64,000 nucleotides of DNA from Bacillus sp. (in: firmicutes) (GCA_023666125.1 JAMPCN010000004.1:1-64000), one strand, 5' to 3'; shown: positions 46,213 through 56,037, counted from the first letter of the stretch. Program-made: numbers and translations. Notes: generated from the sequence alone by a model not told the origin.

Positions 46213-47178
46213 ATGAAAAGAAAATACGACGTATTGCGTTTTGCCTTAAAATGTCTGCTGATTCCGGCCGCGGCCGTATTGATTATCTATTGCCTCAATA
46301 AACCGTACCGGAAAATTAATGAAGCAAACTATCAGGATATTCTCAAGTTTTCCGCCTTAGGGCATAATTACTCCTATATCACCGTCGGCAACCTCGGCAG
46401 TTCCCACGGTATGTACGACTTTAACTACAAACCGCTGACCGACCGCGGCTACGAATGCTTCAATTTTGCCAATACAAGCCAGTCCTATGACTATGACTAT
46501 GCGGTTTTAAAAGAATATGTGCAGTATATGGTGGATGACAGCATTATGCTCATTCCGGTTTCTTATTTTTCTTTTAATAATGAAGTTGTCAACGAAACGG
46601 AAGCCGAGGCCATGAGCCTGCGCTACTATCATTTTCTTTCTCCGGAAAATATTCCGGATTATGATCCATATATTGATATTACGACAAATAAACTGCCGAT
46701 TCTGACCGCAGGAAAAGATATTGTAAAGCTGTTCCCCAGCCTGAAATTGTCTATTGTCGCCTTGGCTGCCGAAGATAACGGAATTGATATGGAGGAGTTT
46801 ACAAGAAGAGCCGCCGAGCGTTACAGCCGGCATTTTGACAATAAAGAAGAATATTTTCTGCCGGAAAGGATTCAGAATCTGTATGACATTATCAATTACT
46901 GCAAGGAGCATGATATTACGCCGATTCTGATTACGCCGCCCTTTTCCAAATATTACCAGGATTTGGTTCCGGAAACTTTCTTACAGGAATTTCAAGAAAC
47001 CATAAACACAATTGTTTCTGACACGGGTGTCGAATATTATGATTATTCCTATGATGACCGATTCCGCGGCAATGTTGAATATTTTATGGATGCCGACCAT
47101 CTAAGTAAAGACGGCGCCCTCTATTTCATGGAAATTCTGCTTGATGAAATACCGAAGCTGCATTGGTTAATCAGTTAA
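46213..47178 (+). CDS. DltD-like SGNH partner of the third MBOAT
   Basis: About 321 residues; membrane helix at about 14-30; exported SGNH-type domain with VGNLGSSHGMYDF (block I Ser) and MDADHLSKDGA (Asp-His of block V). GGAGG lies 7 bases before the ATG at 46213, which decides the start against an in-frame ATG at 46144 inside the MBOAT gene. It probably receives the acyl group from the MBOAT and places it on a wall or capsule sugar. Its 3' end overlaps the convergent deacetylase gene by 12 bases. Confidence 0.82.
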   Translation: MKRKYDVLRFALKCLLIPAAAVLIIYCLNKPYRKINEANYQDILKFSALGHNYSYITVGNLGSSHGMYDFNYKPLTDRGYECFNFANTSQSYDYDYAVLKEYVQYMVDDSIMLIPVSYFSFNNEVVNETEAEAMSLRYYHFLSPENIPDYDPYIDITTNKLPILTAGKDIVKLFPSLKLSIVALAAEDNGIDMEEFTRRAAERYSRHFDNKEEYFLPERIQNLYDIINYCKEHDITPILITPPFSKYYQDLVPETFLQEFQETINTIVSDTGVEYYDYSYDDRFRGNVEYFMDADHLSKDGALYFMEILLDEIPKLHWLIS

Positions 47179-48096
47179 TCGCATAACGGCGTCTTTTTCC
47201 ACCTGCCTGTCGGATTGCAGATAAAAATCTTCGGCCGCGTCTTCCCCGATTTCGGCTGTAATCTCTTCCGGCAGGGCAAGACCCGGATGCATACAAAATT
47301 CCAGTGTCCTGTTTTCTTTCTGCGCTTTGGCGGCTATCTTCGGATATAATATGACAATTCTGTCATAATCCATGTGTCCGCTCATCACAAGCCCCCACAA
47401 ATACATTTTTTCCATAGAATGCTGTGCAGCGTAGCGGTCCACTTTATGGGAATAGAACGATAATATTCTGTTTTTCACAAAATTTATCGGCCGGTATGTC
47501 TTCCACAGGGAAACTTCCGATAAAAACGCGCCCAACACTTCTTTGGAGTTACGGATATACTCCACCGGATATCCCTCCCTGTCAATGACTTCCGTTAATG
47601 CCTCCCATACGACGGGAATCATATGGGCATGCTGATGGGCGTCTATCCGCAGGCCTTTCTGCTTACAGGCAATATGGTTTTTTCCTGCAATTTCCATGCA
47701 GCGGCTAATCGCCTGCCATCCCGTTTCTATCTGGGCTTTTATTTCTTTTTCCAACTGTATTTTGACCGCTTTCCGCTTCATCGGATGATAGGAAAAAAGA
47801 AACAGTTTCCCCCAGGAGAGTCCTGTCAGATCACTGTCCGGAGAGGCCAAAAGCGGAACTTCTTTTGCCCCTGCAAGGCATCTTCCCTCAACGAAATCCA
47901 GATGCACCGACATTACCGGCAAAAAAGGAAGCGTTTTAACCGCCTCATACAGCATTTCCATACATTCCGCAAAACAGGACATATTCGGCACAATACTGAT
48001 GCTGTTTAGTTTTCCTTTTTTCATACAATCCAAAATATCCGCCGACGTATGCACGGTAAGCGCATAATCATCCGCATGAACGTCTATTTCAGGCAT
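47167..48096 (-). CDS. YdjC/ChbG family carbohydrate deacetylase
   Basis: About 309 residues, TIM-barrel-like metal-dependent deacetylase. VHADDYALT supplies the catalytic Asp and metal Asp near residue 9, SVHLDFVEGR a metal His, and DAHQHAHMIP further metal-binding His. These enzymes remove acetyl groups from N-acetylated sugars such as chitobiose, or from lipid-linked GlcNAc. GGAGG lies 6 bases before the ATG at 48096. It overlaps the upstream glycosyltransferase gene by 8 bases, so a role on the same glycan is likely. Confidence 0.88.
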   Translation of the reverse strand: MPEIDVHADDYALTVHTSADILDCMKKGKLNSISIVPNMSCFAECMEMLYEAVKTLPFLPVMSVHLDFVEGRCLAGAKEVPLLASPDSDLTGLSWGKLFLFSYHPMKRKAVKIQLEKEIKAQIETGWQAISRCMEIAGKNHIACKQKGLRIDAHQHAHMIPVVWEALTEVIDREGYPVEYIRNSKEVLGAFLSEVSLWKTYRPINFVKNRILSFYSHKVDRYAAQHSMEKMYLWGLVMSGHMDYDRIVILYPKIAAKAQKENRTLEFCMHPGLALPEEITAEIGEDAAEDFYLQSDRQVEKDAVMRLTD

Positions 48097-49099
48097 TTTC
48101 TTCCTCCGTTTGTGAAATACCATCCGTCTCGTTTAAAGCATCCGGTTTCCATACAAAAGTATCTATGATATAGCGCGGTCTCTTCTTCGTCTCCATATAA
48201 ATCTTCCCGATATACTCTCCGATGATTCCTAAAGACAACAATGTAATACCGCCCATAATAAGCGATATTAAAAGACTGGTTGTATAGCCGGGTACATTAT
48301 TGCCCCTTATCCAGTCCACCAGACTGATAATGGACATAACCACGCTAAACAGGCAGACCCCGAATCCCATTACCGCTATCATCCGAAGCGGCCTGACGCT
48401 CATGGAGGTAATACCGTCTAATGCAAGCGTCATCATCTTTCCAAGCGTATATTTGGAATGTCCGGCCTCCCTCTTTTTTACATCAAAGTAAACGACGTCG
48501 GAAGCAAATCCCATCGTCGGAATCAGCCCGCGGAGGAATAAATTAGTCTCCTGATATTCCGAAAGCGCATCCAGCGCCTTTTTAGACATTAGCCGGTAAT
48601 CCGCATGATTGGCTATCACTTTACTGCCAAGCAGGTGCATCAGTTTATAATAGAGCGTTGCCGTGCTTTTTTTAAACGTGCCGTCGGAATGCCTGTCGTT
48701 ACGCACGCCATACACCACTTCACAGCCCGCCATATAGCTTGCCAGGAATTTATCCAACGCCTCTATATCCTGCTGCAAATCCGCATCGATTGTCACAACA
48801 ACATCCGCATACTTTCTGGCCGTCATCATTCCTGCCAGAATCGCGCTCTGATGCCCGTAATTTCCCGCCAGGCTGACGACGGAAAACATCGTATCCCGCT
48901 CTGCTGTCTGATGCAGCAGCCGCAGCGTATTGTCCTTACTGCCGTCATTGATAAACATAATCTTACTTCCGGATTTAATTTTTTTCTCCTGTATCAATCG
49001 GCAGACTTTATCCCGCATAACGCGTGCGGATTTTTCCACAACTTCTTCCTCGTTATAGCATGGAACAACCAGATACAAAACCGGTATCTCTCTTTTCAT
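48089..49099 (-). CDS. bactoprenol glycosyltransferase, GtrB-like GT2
   Basis: About 336 residues. GT2 domain with YLVVPCYNEEEVV, INDGSKDNT, TIDADLQQD (DxD-type) and ADYRLMSKKALD, followed by two C-terminal membrane helices (RMIAVMGFGVCLFSVVMS and the helix before IGEYIGKIYME). GtrB proteins make undecaprenyl-phosphate glucose or similar. The start is uncertain: the ATG at 49099 (MKREIPVLYL) matches relatives best; ATG at 49111 has AAGGAG too close. Gene neighbours are the deacetylase and a uronate epimerase. Confidence 0.9.
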   Translation of the reverse strand: MKREIPVLYLVVPCYNEEEVVEKSARVMRDKVCRLIQEKKIKSGSKIMFINDGSKDNTLRLLHQTAERDTMFSVVSLAGNYGHQSAILAGMMTARKYADVVVTIDADLQQDIEALDKFLASYMAGCEVVYGVRNDRHSDGTFKKSTATLYYKLMHLLGSKVIANHADYRLMSKKALDALSEYQETNLFLRGLIPTMGFASDVVYFDVKKREAGHSKYTLGKMMTLALDGITSMSVRPLRMIAVMGFGVCLFSVVMSIISLVDWIRGNNVPGYTTSLLISLIMGGITLLSLGIIGEYIGKIYMETKKRPRYIIDTFVWKPDALNETDGISQTEEENA

Positions 49100-49137
49100 C
49101 TTACTAACCATACTCCTTCCGTAGCCTGCGGAACTTT

Positions 49138-50133
49138 TTATTCCCCATAATATTCCCGATACCAATGAACAAATCTGCTAAGTCCGTCTTTTAATGTAGT
49201 ATTCGGCCTAAAATCATAATCCTGTATTAAATCGGTGATATCCGCATATGTTTGGTAAACGTCGCCCGCCTGCATGGGTAGATATTCTTTTACAGCCGTC
49301 TTCCCAATGCACTTTTCCAGTATCTCAATAAAATGCATCAGCCTCTCCGGCCTGTTATTGCCGATGTTATATAATTTAGCGTGTACGCCGCCCGCATCCG
49401 CTTCCGGCGGATTGCATAAAATGTTCTCTACCCCCTGCACAATATCATCTATATAGGTAAAATCCCGATACATATCGCCCTTATTATAAATCTGAATCGG
49501 CTCGCCCGCCAGAATCTTTTTCGTAAATTTATAATATGCCATGTCCGGCCTGCCAAACGGTCCATATACAGTGAAAAAACGAAGTCCCGTCACCGGAATC
49601 CGATACAGCTTGCTATACGCATATGCCATCAATTCATTGGATTTCTTGGTTGCCGCATACAGACTGACCGGTTCATCTACCTTGTCTTTCGTGGAAAACG
49701 GTATTTTTTCATTGCTGCCATAAACGGAACTGGAAGAAGCATACACCAGATGTTCTACCGGGAAATAACGGCATCCCTCCAGAATATGGAAAAATCCCAT
49801 GACATTGGACTGCATATAGGCATCCGGATTGTCTATGCTGTAACGCACCCCTGCCTGCGCACCCATGTTAATCACAATCTGTGGATGATATTCCTCAAAA
49901 AGCTGAAGAACATCGCTTTTCTCCGATAAGTCTCCTTTTACAAACGTATAATGCTCATACCGCTCTAACACTTTCAATCTGTCTTCCTTCAAAGAGACTT
50001 CATAGTAATCGTTTAAATTATCAAAGCCGATTACTTCCGCCCCTTTTTCTAAAAGGCTTTTCGACAAATGAAAACCGATAAAACCCGCACCGCCCGTAAT
50101 AACATATGTTTTTCCGATATCCAACTGATTCAT
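49138..50133 (-). CDS. NAD-dependent epimerase, UDP-glucuronate 4-epimerase type
   Basis: 331 residues, extended SDR. NAD loop TGGAGFIGFHL, YASSSSVYG and YAATKKSNEL with the catalytic Tyr-x-x-x-Lys, plus FGRPDMAYYKFTKKILAGEPI, a stretch common to UDP-glucuronate 4-epimerases. With UDP-glucose dehydrogenase directly upstream (5 bases), the pathway UDP-glucose to UDP-glucuronate to UDP-galacturonate is complete. SD AGAGG upstream of the ATG. Confidence 0.88.
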   Translation of the reverse strand: MNQLDIGKTYVITGGAGFIGFHLSKSLLEKGAEVIGFDNLNDYYEVSLKEDRLKVLERYEHYTFVKGDLSEKSDVLQLFEEYHPQIVINMGAQAGVRYSIDNPDAYMQSNVMGFFHILEGCRYFPVEHLVYASSSSVYGSNEKIPFSTKDKVDEPVSLYAATKKSNELMAYAYSKLYRIPVTGLRFFTVYGPFGRPDMAYYKFTKKILAGEPIQIYNKGDMYRDFTYIDDIVQGVENILCNPPEADAGGVHAKLYNIGNNRPERLMHFIEILEKCIGKTAVKEYLPMQAGDVYQTYADITDLIQDYDFRPNTTLKDGLSRFVHWYREYYGE

Positions 50134-50138
50134 ATACT

Positions 50139-51461
50139 CTACCTCTCACAAGGACGTCCGATACTATAATATTCGACGCCGGCCTCTTTCATTTCCTGTA
50201 CTTTAAATACATTGCGTCCGTCGTATACAAGCGGAATCCTCATCCGTTCCTTAAATTCCGACGCCGGTACGGCTTTAATTTCATCCCATTCCGTAAAAAC
50301 AAAACAGATATTGGCATCCTGCAGAGCCTCTTTTACCGTCTCTACATAGTGAATCGAGCCGTTTTCACACGTTCCCTCTGGATACCGTTTCTTAAAATTA
50401 TCGGCGGCAATCGGGTCATAGGCGTAAATGTCCGCTCCCTCTTCCAATAATAACTGTATATTGTCTAAAGAAGGCGCCTCGCGCAAATCATCCGTACCGG
50501 GCTTAAAGGCAAGCCCTAAAACCGCTACCTTAAGATTGCGGAACGTAATCATGCGATTGCTTGCTTTCCGGTACAGCCTTGTTTTTTGTTCCGCGTTGAC
50601 ATCCACCGCGGCTTCCACCGTCCGCAGCGTATATCCGTGCTGATGCGCAAGATATTTTAACGCTTTCGTGTCTTTCGGGAAACAGCTTCCGCCATATCCG
50701 ATGCCTGCGTTTAAAAACCGGGCGCCGATTCTGGCATCGTAACTCATGCCCTCCGCTACCGCGTCAATGTCCGCCCCTACCAGTTCGCACAGATTAGCGA
50801 TATCGTTCATATAAGAAATTTTCAGGGCAAGAAAATCATTGCACGCATATTTAATCATCTCTGCGGAACGTCTGTTGACCGATACAATCGGCAGCCCGAA
50901 CGGTTCATAAATCTTTTTTAATATGGCTTCCGCCTCGGCGCTCTCCGTTCCGATAATGATTCTGGCCGCATGCAGCGTATCACGAACCGCCGACCCCTGC
51001 GCCAGAAACTCCGGATTGGAAGCGACTTCCACCTTGACGTCTCTAACCAGAAAATCATGAATAAACTGTTCCACCTTATCATTCGTTCCGACCGGAACCG
51101 TAGACTTGACAACAACCAGACAGTCCGACTCCACCGATTCCGCAATCTGCCTGGAAACCGTCGCAATATAATCCAGATTGGCGGAACCGTCCGGCTGCTC
51201 CGGCGTTCCCACACCAATGAAAATAGCTTCTTTATCCCGGTAGGCGTTTTTATAATCCGTCGTATAATGAAGCCTGCCCGCCGCATTGTTTTTTTTCATC
51301 AGCTCTTCCAGACCCTCTTCGTAAATCGGCGTAATGCCGGCCTCCATCATTTTTACTTTTTTCTCGTCCACGTCAACGCAGGTCACGTCATGCCCTTTTT
51401 CGGCAAAACACACGCCCGCCACCAATCCTACATATCCCGTTCCCGCGACCGCAATTCTCAT
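50139..51461 (-). CDS. UDP-glucose 6-dehydrogenase
   Basis: 440 residues; oxidises UDP-glucose to UDP-glucuronate. N-terminal NAD loop AVAGTGYVGLVAGVCFAEKG; catalytic Cys in GYGGSCFPKDTKAL (about 262-275); C-terminal UDP-binding domain with VLGLAFKPGTDDLREAPS. Full length for the TuaD/Ugd family. SD GAGGG upstream. It supplies the 4-epimerase gene that follows. Confidence 0.95.
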   Translation of the reverse strand: MRIAVAGTGYVGLVAGVCFAEKGHDVTCVDVDEKKVKMMEAGITPIYEEGLEELMKKNNAAGRLHYTTDYKNAYRDKEAIFIGVGTPEQPDGSANLDYIATVSRQIAESVESDCLVVVKSTVPVGTNDKVEQFIHDFLVRDVKVEVASNPEFLAQGSAVRDTLHAARIIIGTESAEAEAILKKIYEPFGLPIVSVNRRSAEMIKYACNDFLALKISYMNDIANLCELVGADIDAVAEGMSYDARIGARFLNAGIGYGGSCFPKDTKALKYLAHQHGYTLRTVEAAVDVNAEQKTRLYRKASNRMITFRNLKVAVLGLAFKPGTDDLREAPSLDNIQLLLEEGADIYAYDPIAADNFKKRYPEGTCENGSIHYVETVKEALQDANICFVFTEWDEIKAVPASEFKERMRIPLVYDGRNVFKVQEMKEAGVEYYSIGRPCER

Positions 51462-51488
51462 GCCTTTTCCCTCTCTATCGTATCTGTT

Positions 51489-52607
51489 TTATTTTGTATT
51501 GTTTTTCTTCCGCCATCCCTGACATGCAAGCAGTTGCTTTGCAATATAGGTGTTGGACAGCTTTTCTCGGTAAGCAATACAGTTTTGCGTATACACTCCG
51601 TTTTTATCACAAATTTCTTCTAATTCGTCCGCCCCCCAGTTATCCGCTACGATACCAAGGTTATCCCTTTTGATATAGGCCGCCGTATAGGGTATGGACG
51701 TTGTAACGACCGGTGTGCCTGCGGCGATGCTTTCCACAATAGACACCATATTATCGTCTTTGATGGTAGACACAAGCATTGCCTTTGATTCCGCCACAAA
51801 GGGAAGCAGCCTTTCATGTTTCATCCATCCGCAAAAAGAAACCGCCTCTTCCAAACGCTGTTTTTTAACTAACTGTTTCAACGTCTCTTCCAGTTCTCCT
51901 CTGCCGATTACATACAGCTTATAATCCTTATGTCCTCTTTCCCAAAATTCCTGAAACCGTAAAATGGTTTTATCTATCTGCTTTCTTTCAATAAACTGTG
52001 AGACAACAACAAAGCGGTTTTGCTTTTCTATCTGTTCCGGCAGGGGAATCTTGTCTATATTGACGCCATGGTCAACAAAATGCTCCCATACATGGGGAAC
52101 AAATTGCGAAATAAAACAAGCTGCCGCCTCTGACCTTGGAACTACCAGACTTTTACGCATCATAAATCTCGCAATGATATTATACCATACTTTAGAGGGA
52201 ATTTTGTGCAGAATATTGTTATGTTTCGCCAGTTCGTGCCAGATAATCGTTTTTTCCGGATAAAGCCTGGACGCTGTATAAGACCATGTACCAAAAACCT
52301 CACTGGCAATAATCAAATCATATTCCCTGTGCTGCTTTAAAAATCCACGCAGCCCCGGCATATAAGGAAAACATCTGGGTTGAAACACCTTATGCCCTAT
52401 TGTTTTCATAAAAATGACAGGAAAGTCATAAACCTCCTCCACGACCGGCTTATAATCCTGCGCCGCAAGCAGCGTCACCTGATGCCCTGCTTTCACAAAC
52501 CCAAGGCATAATGTATAAATCATGGTATCTTTAATAGATTCCACCTGCGGAATCCGATTCGTCTCAGGCGTATATAAAATTGGGTTAATAATCAATACCT
52601 GACTCAT
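51489..52607 (-). CDS. GT4 family glycosyltransferase
   Basis: 372 residues in two Rossmann-like domains (GT-B fold). The C-terminal domain has VVSQFIERKQIDKTI, YVIGRGELEETL and the retaining-GT donor site DNMVSIVESIAAGTPVVTT (Glu-x-Ala/Gly pattern). Likely cytoplasmic, adding a sugar to a lipid-linked chain. Its ATG is three bases after the stop of the previous gene with no SD of its own, indicating translational coupling. Confidence 0.88.
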   Translation of the reverse strand: MSQVLIINPILYTPETNRIPQVESIKDTMIYTLCLGFVKAGHQVTLLAAQDYKPVVEEVYDFPVIFMKTIGHKVFQPRCFPYMPGLRGFLKQHREYDLIIASEVFGTWSYTASRLYPEKTIIWHELAKHNNILHKIPSKVWYNIIARFMMRKSLVVPRSEAAACFISQFVPHVWEHFVDHGVNIDKIPLPEQIEKQNRFVVVSQFIERKQIDKTILRFQEFWERGHKDYKLYVIGRGELEETLKQLVKKQRLEEAVSFCGWMKHERLLPFVAESKAMLVSTIKDDNMVSIVESIAAGTPVVTTSIPYTAAYIKRDNLGIVADNWGADELEEICDKNGVYTQNCIAYREKLSNTYIAKQLLACQGWRKKNNTK

Positions 52608-52610
52608 ATA

Positions 52611-53675
52611 TTATGCTTTTCTCCATTCGTTTATCGTATCTGCAAAATAATCCGCAACCTGTCCGACGCGGTTTCTTTCCCGCATTTTTCTGCCTTCCAT
52701 ACTAAGACGTTTTGCAAACGCCCCGTCACCGGCAATCCTTTTCATCGCAGCCGCTAACGCCTCTTTATCGCCTACCGGAACCAGTAAGCCGTTTACGCCG
52801 TCTTCAATATACATTCTGCATCCGCCAATCGGACAGTCCGTAGCAATGACCGGAATTCCAAGCGCAATCGCTTCCAGCAGGGAATTAGAGACCCCCTCAT
52901 AATCCGAAGACAACACATACATGGCCGACGAATTGATTTCTTCCAGCACTTTATCCGTAAAGCCATGAAAAATCACTTTCTGTACAATGCCAAGGTCTTC
53001 CGTCAACTGCCTTAATTCCGCCTCCTGCGTTCCCTTTCCGTACAATTCCAACGTATAATCCGGATATTCCTTTATAAAATCCGCAAACGCGCCAAGCAGC
53101 AGTTGGTGATTTTTGGGATATTGCAGCCTTCCTACCGCCACCACTTTCTTTTTCCGTTCCCCGTCGTACGGCTCTATATCGCCAATGTCAATAGGATTGG
53201 GCAGAACAACCGATTTTTTCGCAATGCCTTTCGGAAAACTCTCTATTGCCTCTTTGGTCTGGCAGACGATGACATCTGCAAACCGATATGCAAAATTGCG
53301 CCCTCTTTTATAAGAAATCTTATTCGGGTCGCTGCGTTCCGATATCAAAAAAGCATGTTTCTGCCCCCAAGTTGCAAGCACGGAAAAAATGGCTCCCATG
53401 GAACTAAACGACCAAATCTGGCAGTTTCGATTTTCTTTATAATATTTCCGCATTTTCCGGACCCGCTCTACTCTGGCCCAAAACTTCCCGCCCGTCGGGC
53501 CGCCCATGCTGACCACTTCTATCTTATCATCCAGCCGATAGGCCGTCTCATGTCCCGCAAATAATAAAATCGCCACTTCTCTTCCTCTCTGGCAATATTC
53601 ATTTGCTAACAATGCCACAACACGCTCTGTACCGCCGCCCGCCATATCCGGAATCACAAATACGATTTTTTCCAT
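52611..53675 (-). CDS. GT4 family glycosyltransferase
   Basis: About 354 residues, GT-B fold. The acceptor-side glycine loop is PDMAGGGTERVVALLANEY; the donor side has AVGRLQYPKNHQLLL, LYGKGTQEAEL and EGVSNSLLEAIALGIPVIATD, the standard GT4 pattern. Related in form to GalNAc/GlcNAc transferases of the EpsD/TuaC kind, but the donor is not readable. The ATG at 53675 gives the usual family start; ATG codons at 53705 add about ten atypical residues and lack an SD. Confidence 0.9.
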   Translation of the reverse strand: MEKIVFVIPDMAGGGTERVVALLANEYCQRGREVAILLFAGHETAYRLDDKIEVVSMGGPTGGKFWARVERVRKMRKYYKENRNCQIWSFSSMGAIFSVLATWGQKHAFLISERSDPNKISYKRGRNFAYRFADVIVCQTKEAIESFPKGIAKKSVVLPNPIDIGDIEPYDGERKKKVVAVGRLQYPKNHQLLLGAFADFIKEYPDYTLELYGKGTQEAELRQLTEDLGIVQKVIFHGFTDKVLEEINSSAMYVLSSDYEGVSNSLLEAIALGIPVIATDCPIGGCRMYIEDGVNGLLVPVGDKEALAAAMKRIAGDGAFAKRLSMEGRKMRERNRVGQVADYFADTINEWRKA

Positions 53676-53709
53676 ACCGTTTCCCAATCTTTTTGTCATC
53701 ATCATTTTG

Positions 53710-55893
53710 CTATTTACATGCCGAAACTATCCAGCGCTGCCCGTCGTTTCCATCAAACGCCTCCAAAATGACGCTGTTTTCTTTCTCATCATAAGCTAAC
53801 GCCAGTCCGTTCATCATGATATAATACTCATTTTCGCCTGCCTGCATAAACATCCACCGATATTCCGCGTCCAGCGTAAAGTCATAGTACATATTTCTGC
53901 TGTCATCCATATAGGCGGCCGGTTTTTCAGTTTCCCCCTCCAAAACGGCCAGAACCTCTTCCGAACCGCGAAACCGAAAGACCGCGTTCCCTCCTTCTGC
54001 ACTGACTGCAATCCTTTGTTCTTCTGTTTCCGACGCAGACGCGGTCTCTATCACGCCATCCCGCTCTGTCAGAACCAGTTTTTCATTCAGGCAGGGCGCA
54101 ATCAGGTAATAACCGTTGGCAAATTCCAGCTCTTCTTCCTGATTATAATGATAAAACTGATTTTTTGCATCTTCTCCATCATCCAGCCCGAATGTATTGG
54201 CATACAGATTTGTCCTGCTAAAAGCAGCAAACAATCCAAGGCATACGACGACAATAACCACATGCCTTCCTGTTTTTTCCGTTTTTCGTATCACAAGCTG
54301 CCCCGCCTGATACTGCGCCAGCATACCGTCCGCTTTCCGCACCATATCCAGCCAGCCCTTTACCGCATAGGGAATCAGAATGACAAAATACGGTATCGTA
54401 TAAGAACTGCTCGACTCCCAGAAAAAATGGAACAGGTAACCGCCTAAAAACATAACGCCCCCAAACAGCTCATACAGGTTTTTGCTTTTAAACCGCATTA
54501 TCAGACAAAACAATGCCCCCAGCAAAATCTGCGTCTGCACGACATTCAGCAATATGGAAAGCCATACGCTTGCCCGTCCGTTAATCACACTCTGTACGCC
54601 ATCCGACAGCGTAATTGCCGACGTTCTGCCATCCGTTAAAACCATGCCGATAAAAGTAGGGTCATTCCACTGGAAAGCATTTTTCTTTGCAAAAAAAGGA
54701 ATTCCGTCACCATGCGGATGCTTTATCATTCTTGTCAGAATTTTCTGGATATCCGCAATGGAAGCTTCCGTTATCTTCTCCGTGTCATAATGATATTTGA
54801 TAAACACATCCCCAATATATCCGCTGTAATGCCCCGGCCCCACCGGCGTCTCTGACAGGCCCATCACAATCCACGATACCATCACTTCCCCATCCGGCAT
54901 CTCATATCCCGATATATGTTCCACGCAGCTATACACAGCCTGATTGAGTCCTTTCACGCTGATAATCATGAAAATAATAAAAAGCAGGGAACGCAGCTTA
55001 TTACGCCTTTCGGATGTGACAATAATGTCATAAACAAGAAAACAGGCAATCGCAATCAGATAGATCAAACAGTTCATTTTAAATACGGTTGCAATTCCGA
55101 TAAAAACGGCGGCCAGCAGCATATATCGGTACTGCCTTTTATCCAGATACCGAAACATCATATAAACCGCAGCCAGCGCACATGCCATACCGGGCATAAT
55201 GCCGTATAAATACGTAACATAAAAAAAGAACGGAACCCATAACGCCAGCGCAATATAAGCAAATACCTGTATTTTCCCATCCTCTTTCCAATACAGCCCT
55301 GCCAATTTCGCCAAAAGATAATAAATGACAATAAGCGCCGCTACATTAATAAATTGCAGACCTAAATAATTATCCGTTCCTATCAGGAAAGACATCAGGT
55401 AATAAAATAAGACCATGCCGGACTGAAACGGATAGCGGAAAAGATAGCCGCCTTCCGCAAAAGAGGAAAAATTCTTTTCCCGCCACTGTATGGCGCAGTC
55501 ATAGACTTTCGCCGGGTCGGAAGCCGGCCGAAGCTGCGTCATCAAAACCCAGACGCATCCGGCTATGCCCGTTAAAACGCATAATAGTTTTATTGCCGCA
55601 CAAACGCTGCATTTTTCTCTTACCGCAGTCCAAAATTTCCCCGTCCGTATATGCTGCCAGAGCCTTCTCACCAGCACAAATGCCGCCATACATAAAATAA
55701 AAACCAGTAAATGGCGCAGGAGAGAATCCGGAATATTTAACGTTCTCTGCTGTCTGGAACCATCCTCTTTTATAATATAGCCAAGAAAGCTTGTACTAAG
55801 CATACTTTGCAGGCATATTCCCGATACAATCAATATAAGCAGAATACGAATTACACGATTTGCAATCTTATAGATACATTCCTGTCGTTTCAT
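53710..55893 (-). CDS. GT-C-like polytopic membrane protein with C-terminal ricin-type trefoil-like domain
   Basis: About 727 residues. About twelve membrane helices occupy residues 15-570. After the second helix the extracellular loop contains LRPASDPAKVYDCAIQWRE, with an Asp placed like the catalytic acidic residue in GT-C enzymes. The final 130-140 residues form a soluble domain with repeated beta segments ending in DGNDGQRWIV, a QxW-type motif of ricin-B/CBM13 trefoil domains. SD AGGGAG 5 bases before the ATG at 55893. It is first in the seven-gene minus-strand run to 47167. Likely role: transfers a lipid-linked sugar to a surface polymer that the lectin part recognises; inferred. Confidence 0.72.
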   Translation of the reverse strand: MKRQECIYKIANRVIRILLILIVSGICLQSMLSTSFLGYIIKEDGSRQQRTLNIPDSLLRHLLVFILCMAAFVLVRRLWQHIRTGKFWTAVREKCSVCAAIKLLCVLTGIAGCVWVLMTQLRPASDPAKVYDCAIQWREKNFSSFAEGGYLFRYPFQSGMVLFYYLMSFLIGTDNYLGLQFINVAALIVIYYLLAKLAGLYWKEDGKIQVFAYIALALWVPFFFYVTYLYGIMPGMACALAAVYMMFRYLDKRQYRYMLLAAVFIGIATVFKMNCLIYLIAIACFLVYDIIVTSERRNKLRSLLFIIFMIISVKGLNQAVYSCVEHISGYEMPDGEVMVSWIVMGLSETPVGPGHYSGYIGDVFIKYHYDTEKITEASIADIQKILTRMIKHPHGDGIPFFAKKNAFQWNDPTFIGMVLTDGRTSAITLSDGVQSVINGRASVWLSILLNVVQTQILLGALFCLIMRFKSKNLYELFGGVMFLGGYLFHFFWESSSSYTIPYFVILIPYAVKGWLDMVRKADGMLAQYQAGQLVIRKTEKTGRHVVIVVVCLGLFAAFSRTNLYANTFGLDDGEDAKNQFYHYNQEEELEFANGYYLIAPCLNEKLVLTERDGVIETASASETEEQRIAVSAEGGNAVFRFRGSEEVLAVLEGETEKPAAYMDDSRNMYYDFTLDAEYRWMFMQAGENEYYIMMNGLALAYDEKENSVILEAFDGNDGQRWIVSACK

Positions 55894-55967
55894 TTTTCTC
55901 CCTGACAAAAGCGCAATCCCGGCGGCTTGCCTAAACCCCGCCACGATTACCGCAATTTCCTATTACA

Positions 55968-56011
55968 TAAAAAAATAAGGTAAAATCCCTAATAGAAATT
56001 TTACCTTATTT
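55968..56011 (-). terminator. intrinsic terminator after the soluble GHKL kinase gene
   Basis: AAATAAGGTAAAAT (55973-55986) and ATTTTACCTTATTT (55998-56011) form a perfect 14-bp stem with an 11-base loop; on the minus strand a run of seven T follows. It lies between the kinase stop and the GT-C-like gene. Confidence 0.75.
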
Positions 56012-56037
56012 ACTATTATTATGCAATAGCGGATTCA

